This document shows positions 32,712 to 44,187 of a stretch of 64,000 bases of DNA, piece after piece. The stretch's first letter is position 1, and every line of letters begins with the position of its first letter. Origin of the DNA: Dreissena polymorpha (Eukaryota > Mollusca > Bivalvia > Myida > Dreissenidae). Both the position numbers and the translations under genes were made by a program. The notes under the pieces are model-generated. The model saw only the letters and a program-made list of their open reading frames with translations, ran no database searches and was not told the DNA's origin. Location: contig NC_068357.1 in assembly GCF_020536995.1 (NCBI RefSeq), forward strand, positions 124,869,271 through 124,933,270. The letters are read 5' to 3'.

Positions 32712-32975
32712 GAGTCGGGTTCTGTGGAAAGGGGGTTAAATGCATGTGCGTAAAGTGTTGTCCCAGATTAGCCTGTTCAGTCCGCACAGGCTAATCAGGG
32801 GCGACACGTTCCGCTTGTATGAGATTTTCTATTTAAAAAAAGTATCTTAGCAAAAATTCAGTTTAGGCGGAAAGTGTCGTCTCTGATTAGCCTGCGCAGA
32901 CTACAGAGGCTAATCTGGGACGATATTGTACGCTCATGCATTAAACCCCCTTTTCACAGAGAACGGCTTATATGT
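32712..32975. repeat. Palindromic element
   Basis: GAGTCGGGTTCTGTGGAAAG at the left, GCCTGTTCAGTCCGCACAGG near 32771, GCCTGCGCAGACTACAGAGG near 32890, CCTTTTCACAGAGAACGGC at the right. Both hairpins are present, moderately diverged. Confidence 0.85.
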
Positions 32976-34272
32976 GTTTGTAATTATATGCCGTCTTCAT
33001 ACTACTTAATGTGACATGTATTAAAAACGTTGGCACGATAAGCAAATAACTTAATTGAAATTATTGTTATCTTTTAATTGAAAGCCGTTTGATTTGAAAG
33101 TGTGGTCGCGTTTTACAGATTATGACCAAATGACTCCCATATAAACACACGTAGTAATTAAACGGTTAATTTGACCCTAGAGAGCATCAAACGTCAGGCC
33201 ATAATTATTAACAAAGCTATCGCTTCGATGAATTTAAGATTACTCTTACCCTAGTGAACACCAAAAGCTTCTCCATAATTATTAAAAAGCTCTTACGTTT
33301 GATCACAAACAGAGCTGATTGCAAATGAATTAGGTATATTCACGTTTGATGTCTTTGATTCATTTATTTTTTCCGCTATCTCAGCGATAGAATATCCCTT
33401 TTATTGTCATACGTCTAATAATTGCTGATGTCCTTAGTGATAATCGGAAGCACATGTAAAGCGCCTTTGAACGCACATCTCGAGTATGAAAAGGGCGCTA
33501 TATCAATGTGGTATAAAAAATAATTATTAGACCTGCTAAACTTATATTGTTCGATTGTGTTTACATGTATACTTAACTGTTTGCAACAAATCTTTTACTC
33601 AAACCGGTATACAGCCTGCTCGTCATCCATTCAAGACCGGTGCATAATTAACATGTCGTCTCAAATTTCTTGCATGTTAGACTGGTCCAAACAATATGTT
33701 TATCCATATTTCGTTATAATCTAATTTATCTTATATTTTACATGGGGCCGTTTGGTTTTAAAATTTACATGAAAAACAAAAGCACGCCAAAACCAATTAT
33801 TACATTGTAAGTGCACTTTATACAATATACACATTACATGTTTTGATAACGATGTTTGCCATTATTCTAAATTGAAAGCGATTACATACTGATTTAAATG
33901 CTGCATGACATGTTATTTCACATACAATATGGGGAATTGTAAATCGAAGCGTAACGGACAAGAATGACTGTGTTTAATATCTGACAAATTATCGATACAT
34001 GTCTTGATGTTTCTAGCAAGTTCTAACTCCCTTCTTTGGCTTCTGTGCAAATATGTGTTATTTTATTTCATATTGTTTCACACAGAAACACATGTAAACA
34101 GCGTTTCGACCTTTTCATTATATATTACAATATTTCATGTCCTGTAATGTTTCGCCATTCCGACATGGTTACACGTGGGTTAGTTTAACTCAGTGTATGC
34201 AAATATGCACATGTCATGTCGTGTTTTTGTACCAAAGCTTTAGCGATAGCTTTATTTTTGCTGGTATTTCAG
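32976..34272. other. Intergenic, no clear feature
   Basis: AT-rich DNA. A piece near 33455-33520 (GTAAAGCGCCTTTGAACGCA, GGGCGCTATATCAATG) resembles 3' ends of molluscan retroposons, but I cannot assign it. Confidence 0.35.
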
Positions 34273-34465
34273 ACATGACTCGGGGGCTCTCCCGTTCCGG
34301 AACTGCATTCCCTTCCCCCTCCCTTCCCCCCGCCGAATTCTACTCTGGGGAGACGGGCTGCGACATGAGCGGCTTCTATCCGCCCTGAAGACACTCCCGG
34401 AAGGCGGACATGTCCATCTACTGTACAACGGAAACATGGTTGAAATCAAAATCAGGCCCGTTTGA
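34273..34465 (+). CDS. Possible orphan 3' exon, unrecognised
   Basis: A GC-rich patch follows a good acceptor (GCTGGTATTTCAG, ending 34272). Read from 34274, one frame is open for 63 codons to TGA at 34463: a Pro/Phe-rich start, then LLWGDGLRHERLLSALKTLP and EGGHVHLLYNGNMVEIKIRP. The second half reads like folded protein, unlike the shadow frames around it. No upstream exon was found, and I do not recognise the family. It may be a retained fragment or the last exon of a gene whose other exons I missed. A start codon in a different frame across the same DNA gives a less protein-like product. Confidence 0.3.
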
Positions 34466-35884
34466 CGACAAAAAGAGCAGAGCTAGATAGCAGTTTTTTG
34501 TCGAGACTGCACGTTGATTATATTAACTTTAGTGTATTTATTGTTGCATTGTTGTAAATGAGAGCTGTGTTTTGTATACTGACAACAATTGGCAAAACCC
34601 GTTAAATTATCGAATTAAAATTTACCACATAACGTTCCATGGATTCTCACTTTGGCATAATCGTTAGGTGGATTAATGAACATAAGTACTGTAATAGCTC
34701 TAAAAAAAATAATATTATTATGATATTTGTTGTTTTCACAAATTTACATAACAAAATAATCGACTCACAATTTGTCTGAAAATTTAGAGACACTATAGCA
34801 CTATACATATTTCAGTCTTTGCTCAGATCCTGTGTATGATGTCACCTACCTCAATGTATTGATCAATCATAAGTAGCGCTGGTAAAAATGTAAAAACCAG
34901 ACCGTTTTTATTTTGAAAGATATGAATGCAATTAATTTGAAAACAATTCTCAGTCTTTTCACTGGTAGGCTAATTTAAACGAGTAAAATCGACTGGTCAC
35001 TAGCGCACTAACAGTCACTTATGGTTTATGGTGTACTTAATAAACTACAAGTATGGTTTATAAGTTTATTATACATCCATAATAAATATATAATCAGGCA
35101 ACTTGGTAGTGCGCGTGCATGTGATGAGCGCTAGCAATATACTGAGTAGACTGAGGCATGTGTGAATATACTAACAGAGTGGCACTTGGTATGACTCATG
35201 TATTCAATTAAATTCTGTTACAGCCGACTAGGGGCCTGGGGCGTGAGCCCCAAAAGTTTCACTGCCTATGGGCCTCCACGGTGCTAATACGGCACTGAGA
35301 AGAGGACATGTATTTTCACTCAATGAGCTTCTTTATATGTACTTTTCAATTTACATCAATACGCCTATTAGGTATTCCTGCTTCCCGCGATATTTGGTTT
35401 CAAGATACGTGGGAATAAATAAGTTATTGAAGGAAACCCTTTTAGAAATCGGTCGTTTCTTGTATGACCTTCGCGATATCATATGTTCAAGTAGCATAGT
35501 TCCTTATTATATACAGTATTTGTTTATGCGTACAGTAAAATATGATAAAATAATGCAAATCAGTATCCTTTTATGCTGATGCTGTTTTATTTAGATTTAA
35601 TAAAAATTTTGCCCCAAAGTATTGGTTCAATCTAGCTTTTTCTAACTGACTTTTTAAGCACAGTTAAAAGGCTTTACACATACATGTAATTACTTTTTTA
35701 TAAAGTCTAATATGAATCAAAATGTGATAACATTTTGTACTATTTAAGTTATTGAAATATTGTTTTTGAGATAGTATGTATGTCTATTCATACCCTTTTT
35801 TTCGTCCAGGTCTGATCCTGTAATTTAAGAAAGTAGTATTTCTTTATATCAACAGATTAATCACATTCTCAATATCTCATAAAG
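34466..35884. other. Intergenic, no recognisable feature
   Basis: AT-rich DNA. A short GC-richer stretch near 35222-35300 (GACTAGGGGCCTGGGGCGTG) is probably a repeat fragment. Confidence 0.4.
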
Positions 35885-37262
35885 CAAACAAGATAAGTAT
35901 TGATGCAAAGTATCAAAGGACGTTGGGAATTTCAGTGTAAAAGGCACTCAATGAAGTTACATGGAACGATTTTTTTTCTACTGTAAACATTAATATATTG
36001 GCCGATTATTTTAAACAAAATAGAAAAAGATACTGGTATAACCATTATCTATGATTTTGTGTTATAACCCCCAAATAACCATTATCTATGATTTTGTGTT
36101 ATAACTCCAAAATAACCATCATCTATGATTTTGTGTTGTAACCCCCAAATATTTCATAGTTCATTTTATTTACATTGGTTTCCTTTTTTTACTGGCATCC
36201 GTGTGCAGTTTTCATTAATGGAACAGAACTGTGTAGGTTTTAAAAAATCTGCTTCATCTTGTAAGCGTAATTTCATATTTTTCTCAACTTCAAAGGGAGA
36301 TGATTCTGAACGTATTCTTACGTTGCTCATTTACGATAGGGGTTGAGTACTCATTGATATGAAAACACTGTACAAGTTTTAATGTGTTAACGAATCCACC
36401 ACCCTCTCACACATGTATATCATGGGCATAATAAAAACAAAAAATTGTTACAATAAAACAGCATATTTATTTAAACTAAAATGTCTATATCAAAACAAAA
36501 AGTTAACATAGAACACAAATAAAATAATTTGATTCTACTGGGGCTCGAACCTTGGGCCTCTCACATGTGAAGCGAGCGTGTAACCACTACACTACGGAAC
36601 CGCTTGAAAAATTACTTTCTAACTAAGATAAGATCTTCTAACTAAGATATTATTAAGCTATTAATAGTCGGTTTAACTGTTGACCCGGAAGTTTAAACGC
36701 TGGATAGTGAGCGGGGTTAAAGATCCATACCAAAGGGTCCATACCACTGGCAAGATACGGATCAGGCCTGCGGCCTTCTATATGTGGTTCTTAAAAAAAC
36801 AACCTAGGAGCACTTGATAGTAATGAGACTGGGGTGCTGTGATGGTGCTCCTCATTGATAAGCGGCTGCTTCCTTTATCAAGACTCATTATTACAATTAA
36901 TAATACGTGTCGCGCTCTCTAGCGCCTTTATTAGTAACTAGGTGGTTGCTAGGATAGAACAAAGAAGTTTTGTTTTTATACAAAACCAGAAAGTTTCACC
37001 GGTTCCCGTATTTGCCCAGTCCCTGTGATCTTTTTTTATTGCCCAGTCCCTGTGATCAGTTATTCATTAAACGAATTAGCTTTGCATTATTGGCAATAAA
37101 TGTTGTAGTAAATGTAATAGGCACAAATGCAGTTCTTATTTACACTAATTTACACAAAAAATCACCACTATGCAAGATATTCTGACAACAAAAATATATA
37201 CATAAGCGAAAAAAAAACGTATTACATACTAGTCGCCGCACTTTAGTGCGACGCCAATGATA
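35885..37262 (-). mobile_element. 1.37-kb non-autonomous element with tRNA-Val-like module, copy 1
   Basis: Inverted counterpart of 44459-45832. It contains a 37-bp direct repeat (TAACCATTATCTATGATTTT motif, three units, 36038-36150), an AT-rich body, and a tRNA-Val-like sequence on the minus strand near 36536-36606 (GTAGTGTAGTGGTTACACGC when reversed; CAC in the anticodon position; a B-box-like GGTTCGAGCCCC). Near one end is the near-palindrome CGCCGCACTTTAGTGCG (37233). No transposase was seen. The class is unknown. Open frames are shared by both copies but look non-coding. Confidence 0.6.
36536..36606 (-). repeat. tRNA-Val(CAC)-like sequence inside the element
   Basis: Reversed, it reads GGTTCCGTAGTGTAGTGGTT, then an arm with TTCACAT as anticodon loop, then GGTTCGAGCCCC. 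This closely tracks animal tRNA-Val, but the 3' acceptor strand does not pair with the 5' strand. I call it a tRNA-derived module or pseudogene, also present at 45113-45184. Confidence 0.6.
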
Positions 37263-37979
37263 GGTAACACATTATAGTAGTTTTTTTTACAAAGATTTCC
37301 AAAAATGCCTCTGCGATAAAAATCTGGTCACGCCCTGCGAGTCTTAAATAATATAACCTTTCACAGTACAAAAACTGAAAGAATCTTTTAATTGAAAAAG
37401 AAACAAGGTCCAAAAATGTAATATTGTGTGTGCTATAGTGTATTGTTGTCATTTAAAACATTTGTTTAAATCCTTACCCTAGGGTAAAAACTGGCTATGC
37501 CAGATTCCGGAGCATTAATAGCATACACGGGAGAAGTTTGTTGTAACAAAATGTTTCCTGCTATATATGGTGAGGATCATCTGTTTTATATTTTGGGTTA
37601 AAACCAGTATCATCAAAGCAACATTTACCATAAATCAATTCACTGAATTATATAGGAATGTATAATTTTGATAGCGAATCAACGATAACGAATGCCGTTT
37701 ATGCTTGCTACATATCTTTTTAAATGGTTTCATGTCCGCGTTATTACGGAGGTAAGATATGGCGACACTTTCATGAGAGGTTATCAATCGTTAAGATTTA
37801 AGACTTTAAGATTTCCCTAATGGTTTACAGCGTACGTAGTCCTTTCATATTTTAAAAATCACCAATTCATTATTATAATTTAATCATTGCTCAGTTAGCT
37901 ATAAATATGTTGACATATCAAAACTGATTTAGTTTGTTCGGGTGAAGGTTTATTCATTAGGTTCAAACATTTTGATGAA
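37263..37979. other. Upstream region of the GPCR gene
   Basis: AT-rich DNA. Just before the start codon is a minimal upstream reading frame, ATG AAA TGA (37975-37983), overlapping the GPCR ATG at 37980. Confidence 0.5.
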
Positions 37980-38948
37980 ATGAATACCTCAGGCAACGCC
38001 ACGGAAGATATCAGCTTCGCAACCCAGATGCAAACAATGAGAAAAGTGTTTATTTACCTCGCAATGCCGATGGTAGCTTCGTCGATTTTCGGCAATGTGC
38101 TTATAATACTAGTGGTTGCGAGGGACAAAGTAACTACAACTAGTATTCTGTTCGGAATACTTGCTGGAGAAGATTTGCTGGCGACATGTGTGACTCCGCT
38201 GATGAATATTCTTTCTTTCTTTAGTTCCACGGTGACAAATTATATAGAATCAGTGGTTATCCTCCAATATAATAGTTTCGTATATGATACGGCTAAGGCA
38301 ATGTCGACGTGGACGCTGGTTGTCATAACTACAGAGAGATTTTTGAGTATAACGATGCCGTTTAACGTCAAACAGATGATGACGGTAAAACGGGTTATAC
38401 TTGCGGAATTTGCGACATCTTTCGCTGTTGTGGTAGTAAATTACCTTCGAAATTTCATCGCAAATACACTCGAAACAATTCAAAATAGGGTGTACAGAGT
38501 GTCAACAAGTCATACATGGTTTTTATTTGATTATATTTCTGACTGGGTATGTTTTACAGGTATTCCTTTTCTGGTAATTATTACAGCGAGTTTAGTCATA
38601 TGGATTAAGCTTCGCACATCGGTTGGACAGAGCCAGGCAAAATCCACCAGGTTCCGTTCAGTAACGACAAATCTTTTAATGGCTAATGTTGTATTTCTTT
38701 TAACAAATACTCCGCATAGATTAGTCAATTTGTCATTATTATATTTTTCTACAGAAGATTACGTTAAATATTTTGCGACAAACGTCCAATGGTGGGCCAT
38801 CGTATACGCAGCCATGTACTTTTTGTATCTTAGTCACGCTGTTAACTTTTACGTGTATATTTTGAGCGGTCAGAAATTCCGAGAGGAGGTAAAAAAGTTA
38901 TTCTCGAGCTTGAAAATGAGTAAAATAAAAACTAATTTTAATTGCTGA
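37980..38948 (+). CDS. Intronless rhodopsin-like GPCR, FMRFamide-receptor-like
   Basis: 322 codons, single exon, seven hydrophobic segments. N-terminal glycosylation sites at N2 and N6. TM1 has GNVLIILVV (N40); TM2 has LAGEDLL (D65). The DRY position reads E119-R120-F121. TM6 has TNTPHRLVN in place of CWxP. TM7 has AVNFYVY (N289 to Y293), then SGQKFREEV leading to a basic C-tail. The NFxxY and SGxKFR ending is typical of the expanded FMRFamide/neuropeptide-receptor-like set of lophotrochozoans. The usual TM3-ECL2 disulfide seems absent: no Cys precedes TM3 in the region 97-107 and none is in ECL2 (about 166-188). Ligand unknown; plasma membrane expected. A palindromic element lies about 40 bp downstream. 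Confidence 0.85.
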   Translation: MNTSGNATEDISFATQMQTMRKVFIYLAMPMVASSIFGNVLIILVVARDKVTTTSILFGILAGEDLLATCVTPLMNILSFFSSTVTNYIESVVILQYNSFVYDTAKAMSTWTLVVITTERFLSITMPFNVKQMMTVKRVILAEFATSFAVVVVNYLRNFIANTLETIQNRVYRVSTSHTWFLFDYISDWVCFTGIPFLVIITASLVIWIKLRTSVGQSQAKSTRFRSVTTNLLMANVVFLLTNTPHRLVNLSLLYFSTEDYVKYFATNVQWWAIVYAAMYFLYLSHAVNFYVYILSGQKFREEVKKLFSSLKMSKIKTNFNC

Positions 38949-38989
38949 TGTTGTATTCGTTTCCTGTTTTGTAAAAGACGTAACAATAT

Positions 38990-39254
38990 GAGCATTGTAC
39001 TGAAAAAACTGGGCTGAAAGCATGTGCGTAAAGTGTCATACCAGATTAGCCTAAGCAGTCCGCACAGGCATATCAGGGACGACACTTTCCGCTTAAACAT
39101 GATTTTCGGCAAGGAGGGACTTCCTTTAAACTTAAAATACCATAAAAGCGGAAAGTGTCGTCCCTGATAAGCCTGTGCGGACTGCACAGGCTAATCAGGG
39201 ACGACACTTTACGCACATGCATTTTGCCCAATTTTCACAGAACAAGACACACAT
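38990..39254. repeat. Palindromic element downstream of the GPCR
   Basis: GAGCATTGTACTGAAAAAAC at the left, GCAGTCCGCACAGGCATATC, linker GGACTTCCTTTAAACTTAAA, right hairpin GCCTGTGCGGACTGCACAGG (39171), end CAATTTTCACAGAACAAGAC. Well preserved. Confidence 0.88.
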
Positions 39255-39294
39255 GTTTGTTGCAGGTTGAGTTGCTAACAGTAGGTTGGATAGA

Positions 39295-39525
39295 TTAACC
39301 CATTTATGCTTAGTGGACTCTTTCATCCTTCTAAATTGGATCAATTTATTTCCAAAATTAGGGATGTCTAGTATATTTATTTCTATATTTAGAATATTTC
39401 TTACAGAAATTCCTTTAAGCAAACAGCGCAGACCCTGATGAGACGCCGCACCATGCGGCGTCTCATCTGGGTCTAGGCTGTTTGCCAAGGCCTTTTTTTC
39501 TAGACGCTAGGCATTAATGGGTTAA
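39295..39525. mobile_element. TTAA MITE, complete copy
   Basis: TTAACCCATTTATGCTTAG at the left and CTAGGCATTAATGGGTTAA at the right. The core has inverted GATGAGACGCCGCA and TGCGGCGTCTCATC (39436-39468), which forms a strong hairpin. About 230 bp, non-coding. Confidence 0.85.
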
Positions 39526-42500
39526 GTAGAATACAATGCCTGGTCAAAATAGCGATTCTAAAACGGGGCAAATATTTTTAACTTCGGAAATAATCTGCAA
39601 ACCTTTTATTATTATTATTTCATTATTTAACGAATAAAACACATGTACATCTTAATGATAAAAAATCTTTACAGTCCTCAAATATATATTACTATTCATA
39701 TCCAAAATAACAGTTTAGAGGTTCGGGTAATTTTTTTAGAGTTGGTCTGGTTGTCTGACATAAATATTTGGTTTACGACCTATGTGTTGTTTCCGTACAA
39801 AATGTATATCTTTTGTTATGGAGTAGTTTTACCACACTTGCATATGCATGCTTTTGAAATAAACTGCAATTTTATATATTTGAACTGAAAAATATTAATA
39901 TCATAAATTTAGATTACCGTTAATTATTTAGTGTTTTTGTTTTCGAAATCATTGTAAATATGCTTAAGTAAAGAAGTGTTAAACTAACAAACGCCATAGA
40001 TACAAAGCAGAGTTATGGCGCTGTAGATTTTCCTCTCAAATGACACGGGTTCGGATCATGGCGATGGTAATGTTTAGGTTTGAACCTTTTACTTGATTTT
40101 ATAATTATATAAGATTGTTCCACAAATTGTAGTGTTTTGTAGTAAACACATTTGATCATTAACACACGAACACACGCACGCAAGCATGCACACATACACA
40201 CGCGTGAATATAAAAGTTTGTGTAGCATTTTAAGAAAATTCGTTAACTGTATTGTTGTTGTTTTTGTTTGGTCAATTTTCATTACTTTATTAATTTTTAT
40301 TAATTCATTTAAAAGACGTGATATGTTCGGAGTTAAAAAAAATCAAATACCAAGTGTTAGCCTGCTTTATAGGCATTGTGTAACTGTGTTTGTCAATTTG
40401 TACATTTATTATTTGCTCTGTCTATTTTTAAAGTTAAGAATGACTTACTACAAATGTATAGAGAGTTAAACACATGTATTGTTTTTCTTCAAAATATTCT
40501 TTATTGAAAGAATAAGGTGATTTAAGGAAGAATTTAGAATTTCATGAGAGTACCTAACTGTGTTGTCTTAAGTAGTTTTTTCATCACTTACTGATATCAT
40601 CATTACCAGCTTTTGAAATGAATACCTTCCAACATATTTAAAAATTATTAATTTAAATTTTTTAACCATGTAGAGGATTCTCTTTACTAATGACCACTCG
40701 AAATAAAAAGTTCATAGTAGTATCCCGTGTAAACATTAAATGTATGAACGTCATGTAGAAACTTGTTTAATGTATGGTTATTCATGTATTATTTAGATGC
40801 ACATTGTTATCAAAAAAGTAAAATAAAATGTAGAAAACATGTTTAGTATAAAAATATTTACTTGTAAACAACACAAATTATTCTTACTCTAACTTTTCAC
40901 ACGTGTTTTGTATTTGCCTCTCCTATGTTAATAATTTTGAATGTTGGCGTACGGTTTTGAAGTGCATGCATCTATAGGGTACCCGTTGTCTTTAACCCTT
41001 TATAATCGTAATTTATTTTCACATGTTTTGTTTTATAGTTGCACTGCTTGTATGTTTGGTTTTTGGAATAAGTTAAAATGAAGTGCGTATTGACTGCGGT
41101 TAATAATATTTTTTTTGTTGTCTATGGTATGGACAATTTAAAGATTGTATCATACAACTGACGTGGACTGAATAATGTTTTAAAAAGAACTGATGTTTTC
41201 AAATACTTAAAAAGTCCAAATGCCCATATAATTATAGTGTATTCAAGATAGTCATTTATTTCCTTAACATTAAGCAGATTTTCCCAAATAAGGATTGCGA
41301 ATGCTATTTTAGTTTTGAAACTGCTAATTCAAGAGGATAATTTAATTTAATAATGTTTGACAATCATGTCTGTTAAAGCACTCAATCTAGATAAAAGATA
41401 CAGACGGACATGTACTAATTGTATACTTAACAAGATAGATAACTATATATTCACGCTGTGTACTTTTTATTGACCAGACAATTATGAACGTTTGTTTTTA
41501 TAGTAGTTGCCATTGGAAATGAGTCCTAAACATAACGTGGAGTTCTTAATTTTGTGCTTGATGTGAATATTGATAATGGCAACTATAAAACATTCAATTA
41601 TATTATGAAGTCGATGAAATTGTTATCTACTGTATTCAATGATAGAATTCCTAACTAATTAACTGGGCTAGTTGTAAAATTATTGTAAATTTTGTTGTTT
41701 GCTTAAAATAGTTAATACCATTGTTATTTTGTATGTGTATAATTGTTTCAAAGTTGATATTCCTCGAAAGTCAAAATTTTCGTTCTATTTAACAAGCTAT
41801 TTATGTATGTGTCTGTGCGGGTGAAATGTGTGTTTGTGACTGTATAATCATATGCATGGAATTTATCTTTTTCAATTATAACACATATATGTTTATCTAC
41901 ATTTATGATATCAATATATGTAATGAATCAAGCACATCTGAACAATTTAATCAAGGAACGCTATTTATAAGCTTATAAATCAACATATTTATATGTAAAC
42001 TACGAATCTAACGTGTAATGTATGGAGGTATATAAAAGCTAAATAACGAAAAACACTATTCGATATTAGCTATGTACCATGTAGTAAAATTTGATCTTGT
42101 ATTAAATATATTGCTTGTGTGTTGTTCATGAGTGAACAGATTTGAATTAAAACATAACCTTTTTGTAATTGTTGTACTGCTAGTGTATTTTTGTTCCTTA
42201 CGAATAAACTAGAATTATAAGTTGTAACCTGTTATTTTTTTTACCAGACACCCGAGCCCTCAGTAAGAAGATATCTTTATACAGTTACATAGAAGCTTTT
42301 ATCAGGAAGATCAGAAAATCTGTATCGGATAAATGTGCATAAAAGGCTACAAAATAAATGTATCAATTATGTACACGATCCAGATTTTAACAGGTCGAAT
42401 TCTTGTGAACGGTCAAAGGAGAAGTGTGATAGTTTTGCTTAGAACGTTTTTGATGAGATTTATACATTATTGGTAAAGTTTAACTATATCAGCTTTAATA

Positions 42501-42559
42501 TGAAAGCGTATTGATTTAAGCCTTCAAATTTTCCTTGGTACTTGATGATACAAATACAT
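39526..42559. other. 3-kb AT-rich gene desert
   Basis: No convincing gene. Short open frames (39643-39888, 40152-40469) are Ile/Phe/Tyr-rich and look like chance. A CA-rich microsatellite-like tract lies at 40158-40205. AT-rich throughout, without clear repeat boundaries. Confidence 0.5.
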
Positions 42560-42561
42560 AT

Positions 42562-42826
42562 TTGTCGCGTTCTGAGAAAACTGGGCATAATGCTTGTGCG
42601 AAAATTGTTATCCCAGATTAACTTGTGCTGTCCCCACAGGATTATCAGGGACGACAATTTACGCTTTTATGAAATTTGTTCGTTTAAATTAAGTCTCTTC
42701 TTAGCAAATCCAATTTAGGCGGAAAATGTCGTTCCTGATTAGCCTGTGCGGACTGCACAGGCTAATCTGGGACGACACTTTACGCACATGCATTAAGCCC
42801 AGTTTTCTCAGAACACGACTCATATA
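42562..42826. repeat. Palindromic element
   Basis: GTCGCGTTCTGAGAAAACTG at the left, right hairpin GCCTGTGCGGACTGCACAGG (42740), end GTTTTCTCAGAACACGACTC. ATAT flanks both ends. Left hairpin slightly eroded. Confidence 0.88.
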
Positions 42827-42939
42827 ATTATGTTTTCCATTTCATGTTCTGAAACTGTATTGATAGCATGTGCGTCATGAGTTGTTCATAGTGGCATTCA
42901 AAAGTTGTTTCATTTTGATGATCATTGCCCGTTTTGTAT

Positions 42940-43169
42940 TTAACCCATTTATGCCCAGTGGACTCTCCCATCCTTCAAAATTGGATCAATTTATTTCCAA
43001 AATTAAGGATTTCTAGTTTACTTATTTCTATATTTAGAATATTTCTCACAGAAATTCCTTTAAGCAAACAGCGCAGACCCTGATGAGACGCCGCATGATG
43101 CGGCGTCTCATCTGGGTCTACGCTGTTTGCCCAGGCCTTTTTTCTAGACGCTAGGCATAAATGGGTTAA
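42940..43169. mobile_element. TTAA MITE, complete copy
   Basis: TTAACCCATTTATGCCCAG at the left and GGCATAAATGGGTTAA at the right, with the central GAGACGCCGCATGATGCGGC palindrome near 43085. Very close to the copy at 39295. Confidence 0.88.
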
Positions 43170-44187
43170 ACTTTACAATTATTAAATACTACAACTTGAA
43201 CAGAGCTATTTTAAAGAAATAAAATACGGTTAATATATCATCATGATAACATGAACGCTTTACAAATAAATAGTACAATCCTTGTTTGCACTAGCTGTTA
43301 CGCACTATACAAGTCAATGCAATATTTAGATATTATACGTATCTATGAACGAACACACATTATTGACTTGGGAAAAAGAATTTGAGCAGGAAACGTTGGT
43401 AAATAGAATTTTTAGTTGTTAGTTGTTACATAGGCACGCAATTGCAATTTGCCATTGACTTAAAAAACATTGACTTATGATAAGCACACTTATTCCATTA
43501 AAGCTAAAATAAGAAAATAATGCTTTGATACATACATATTCTGACGTGTTCTTTGGTTTTCTTTTATGAAGTTAATCATATAATCAGACATAAAACGTTG
43601 GATTGATATACGATGTTACTGAACCTATTGCTTTTTTTTTGCGTTAGAACGTAAAATGCACGTTTAACACACGGAATAATAATAATAATAAATAATAATA
43701 ATAATAAATAATAATAATAAATTCAGAGAAATACATCAGAGTGAAAAAAATGTTTACATCCGTCTGATACAGGGTTTATTAATTTGAAAACTAGAATACA
43801 AGTTCACAGGAAGTTGAACCAAAACATACATGGAGGAAGATTATATAACTACAAAGGAAAACCTTATTCATCTACAAAGACATGAACACGTTAGGGAAAT
43901 CCCTACCATCATGTGCAAAAATATTAAAACGACACAGAAACAATTTATGGTTCTGGAACTAATACTTGTAAACATGTCGCTGTCGGCTTTAACTTAGTTT
44001 TCATGAATGCATTAAGTAAGGGTAGCATTGTTAGAGTTAATTTATATTTTTTTACAAATATCTTTCAAATTCATATATTGGTTTTAGATTAAGAGCATAC
44101 ACATTTTGTAATTTTAATCGTATATGATCGATTTTAAAATGCCTTGAAATAATGATATTGGGAAATATTTTCGAAACTATTAATTTA
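43170..44187. other. Intergenic with AAT microsatellite
   Basis: AT-rich. An (AAT)n tract with interruptions lies at 43675-43722. No gene seen. Confidence 0.5.

Noticed and set aside
36536-36606. A genuine tRNA-Val gene
   Set aside because: The acceptor stem does not pair at the 3' side, and the same sequence recurs inside a second copy of a mobile element at 45113.
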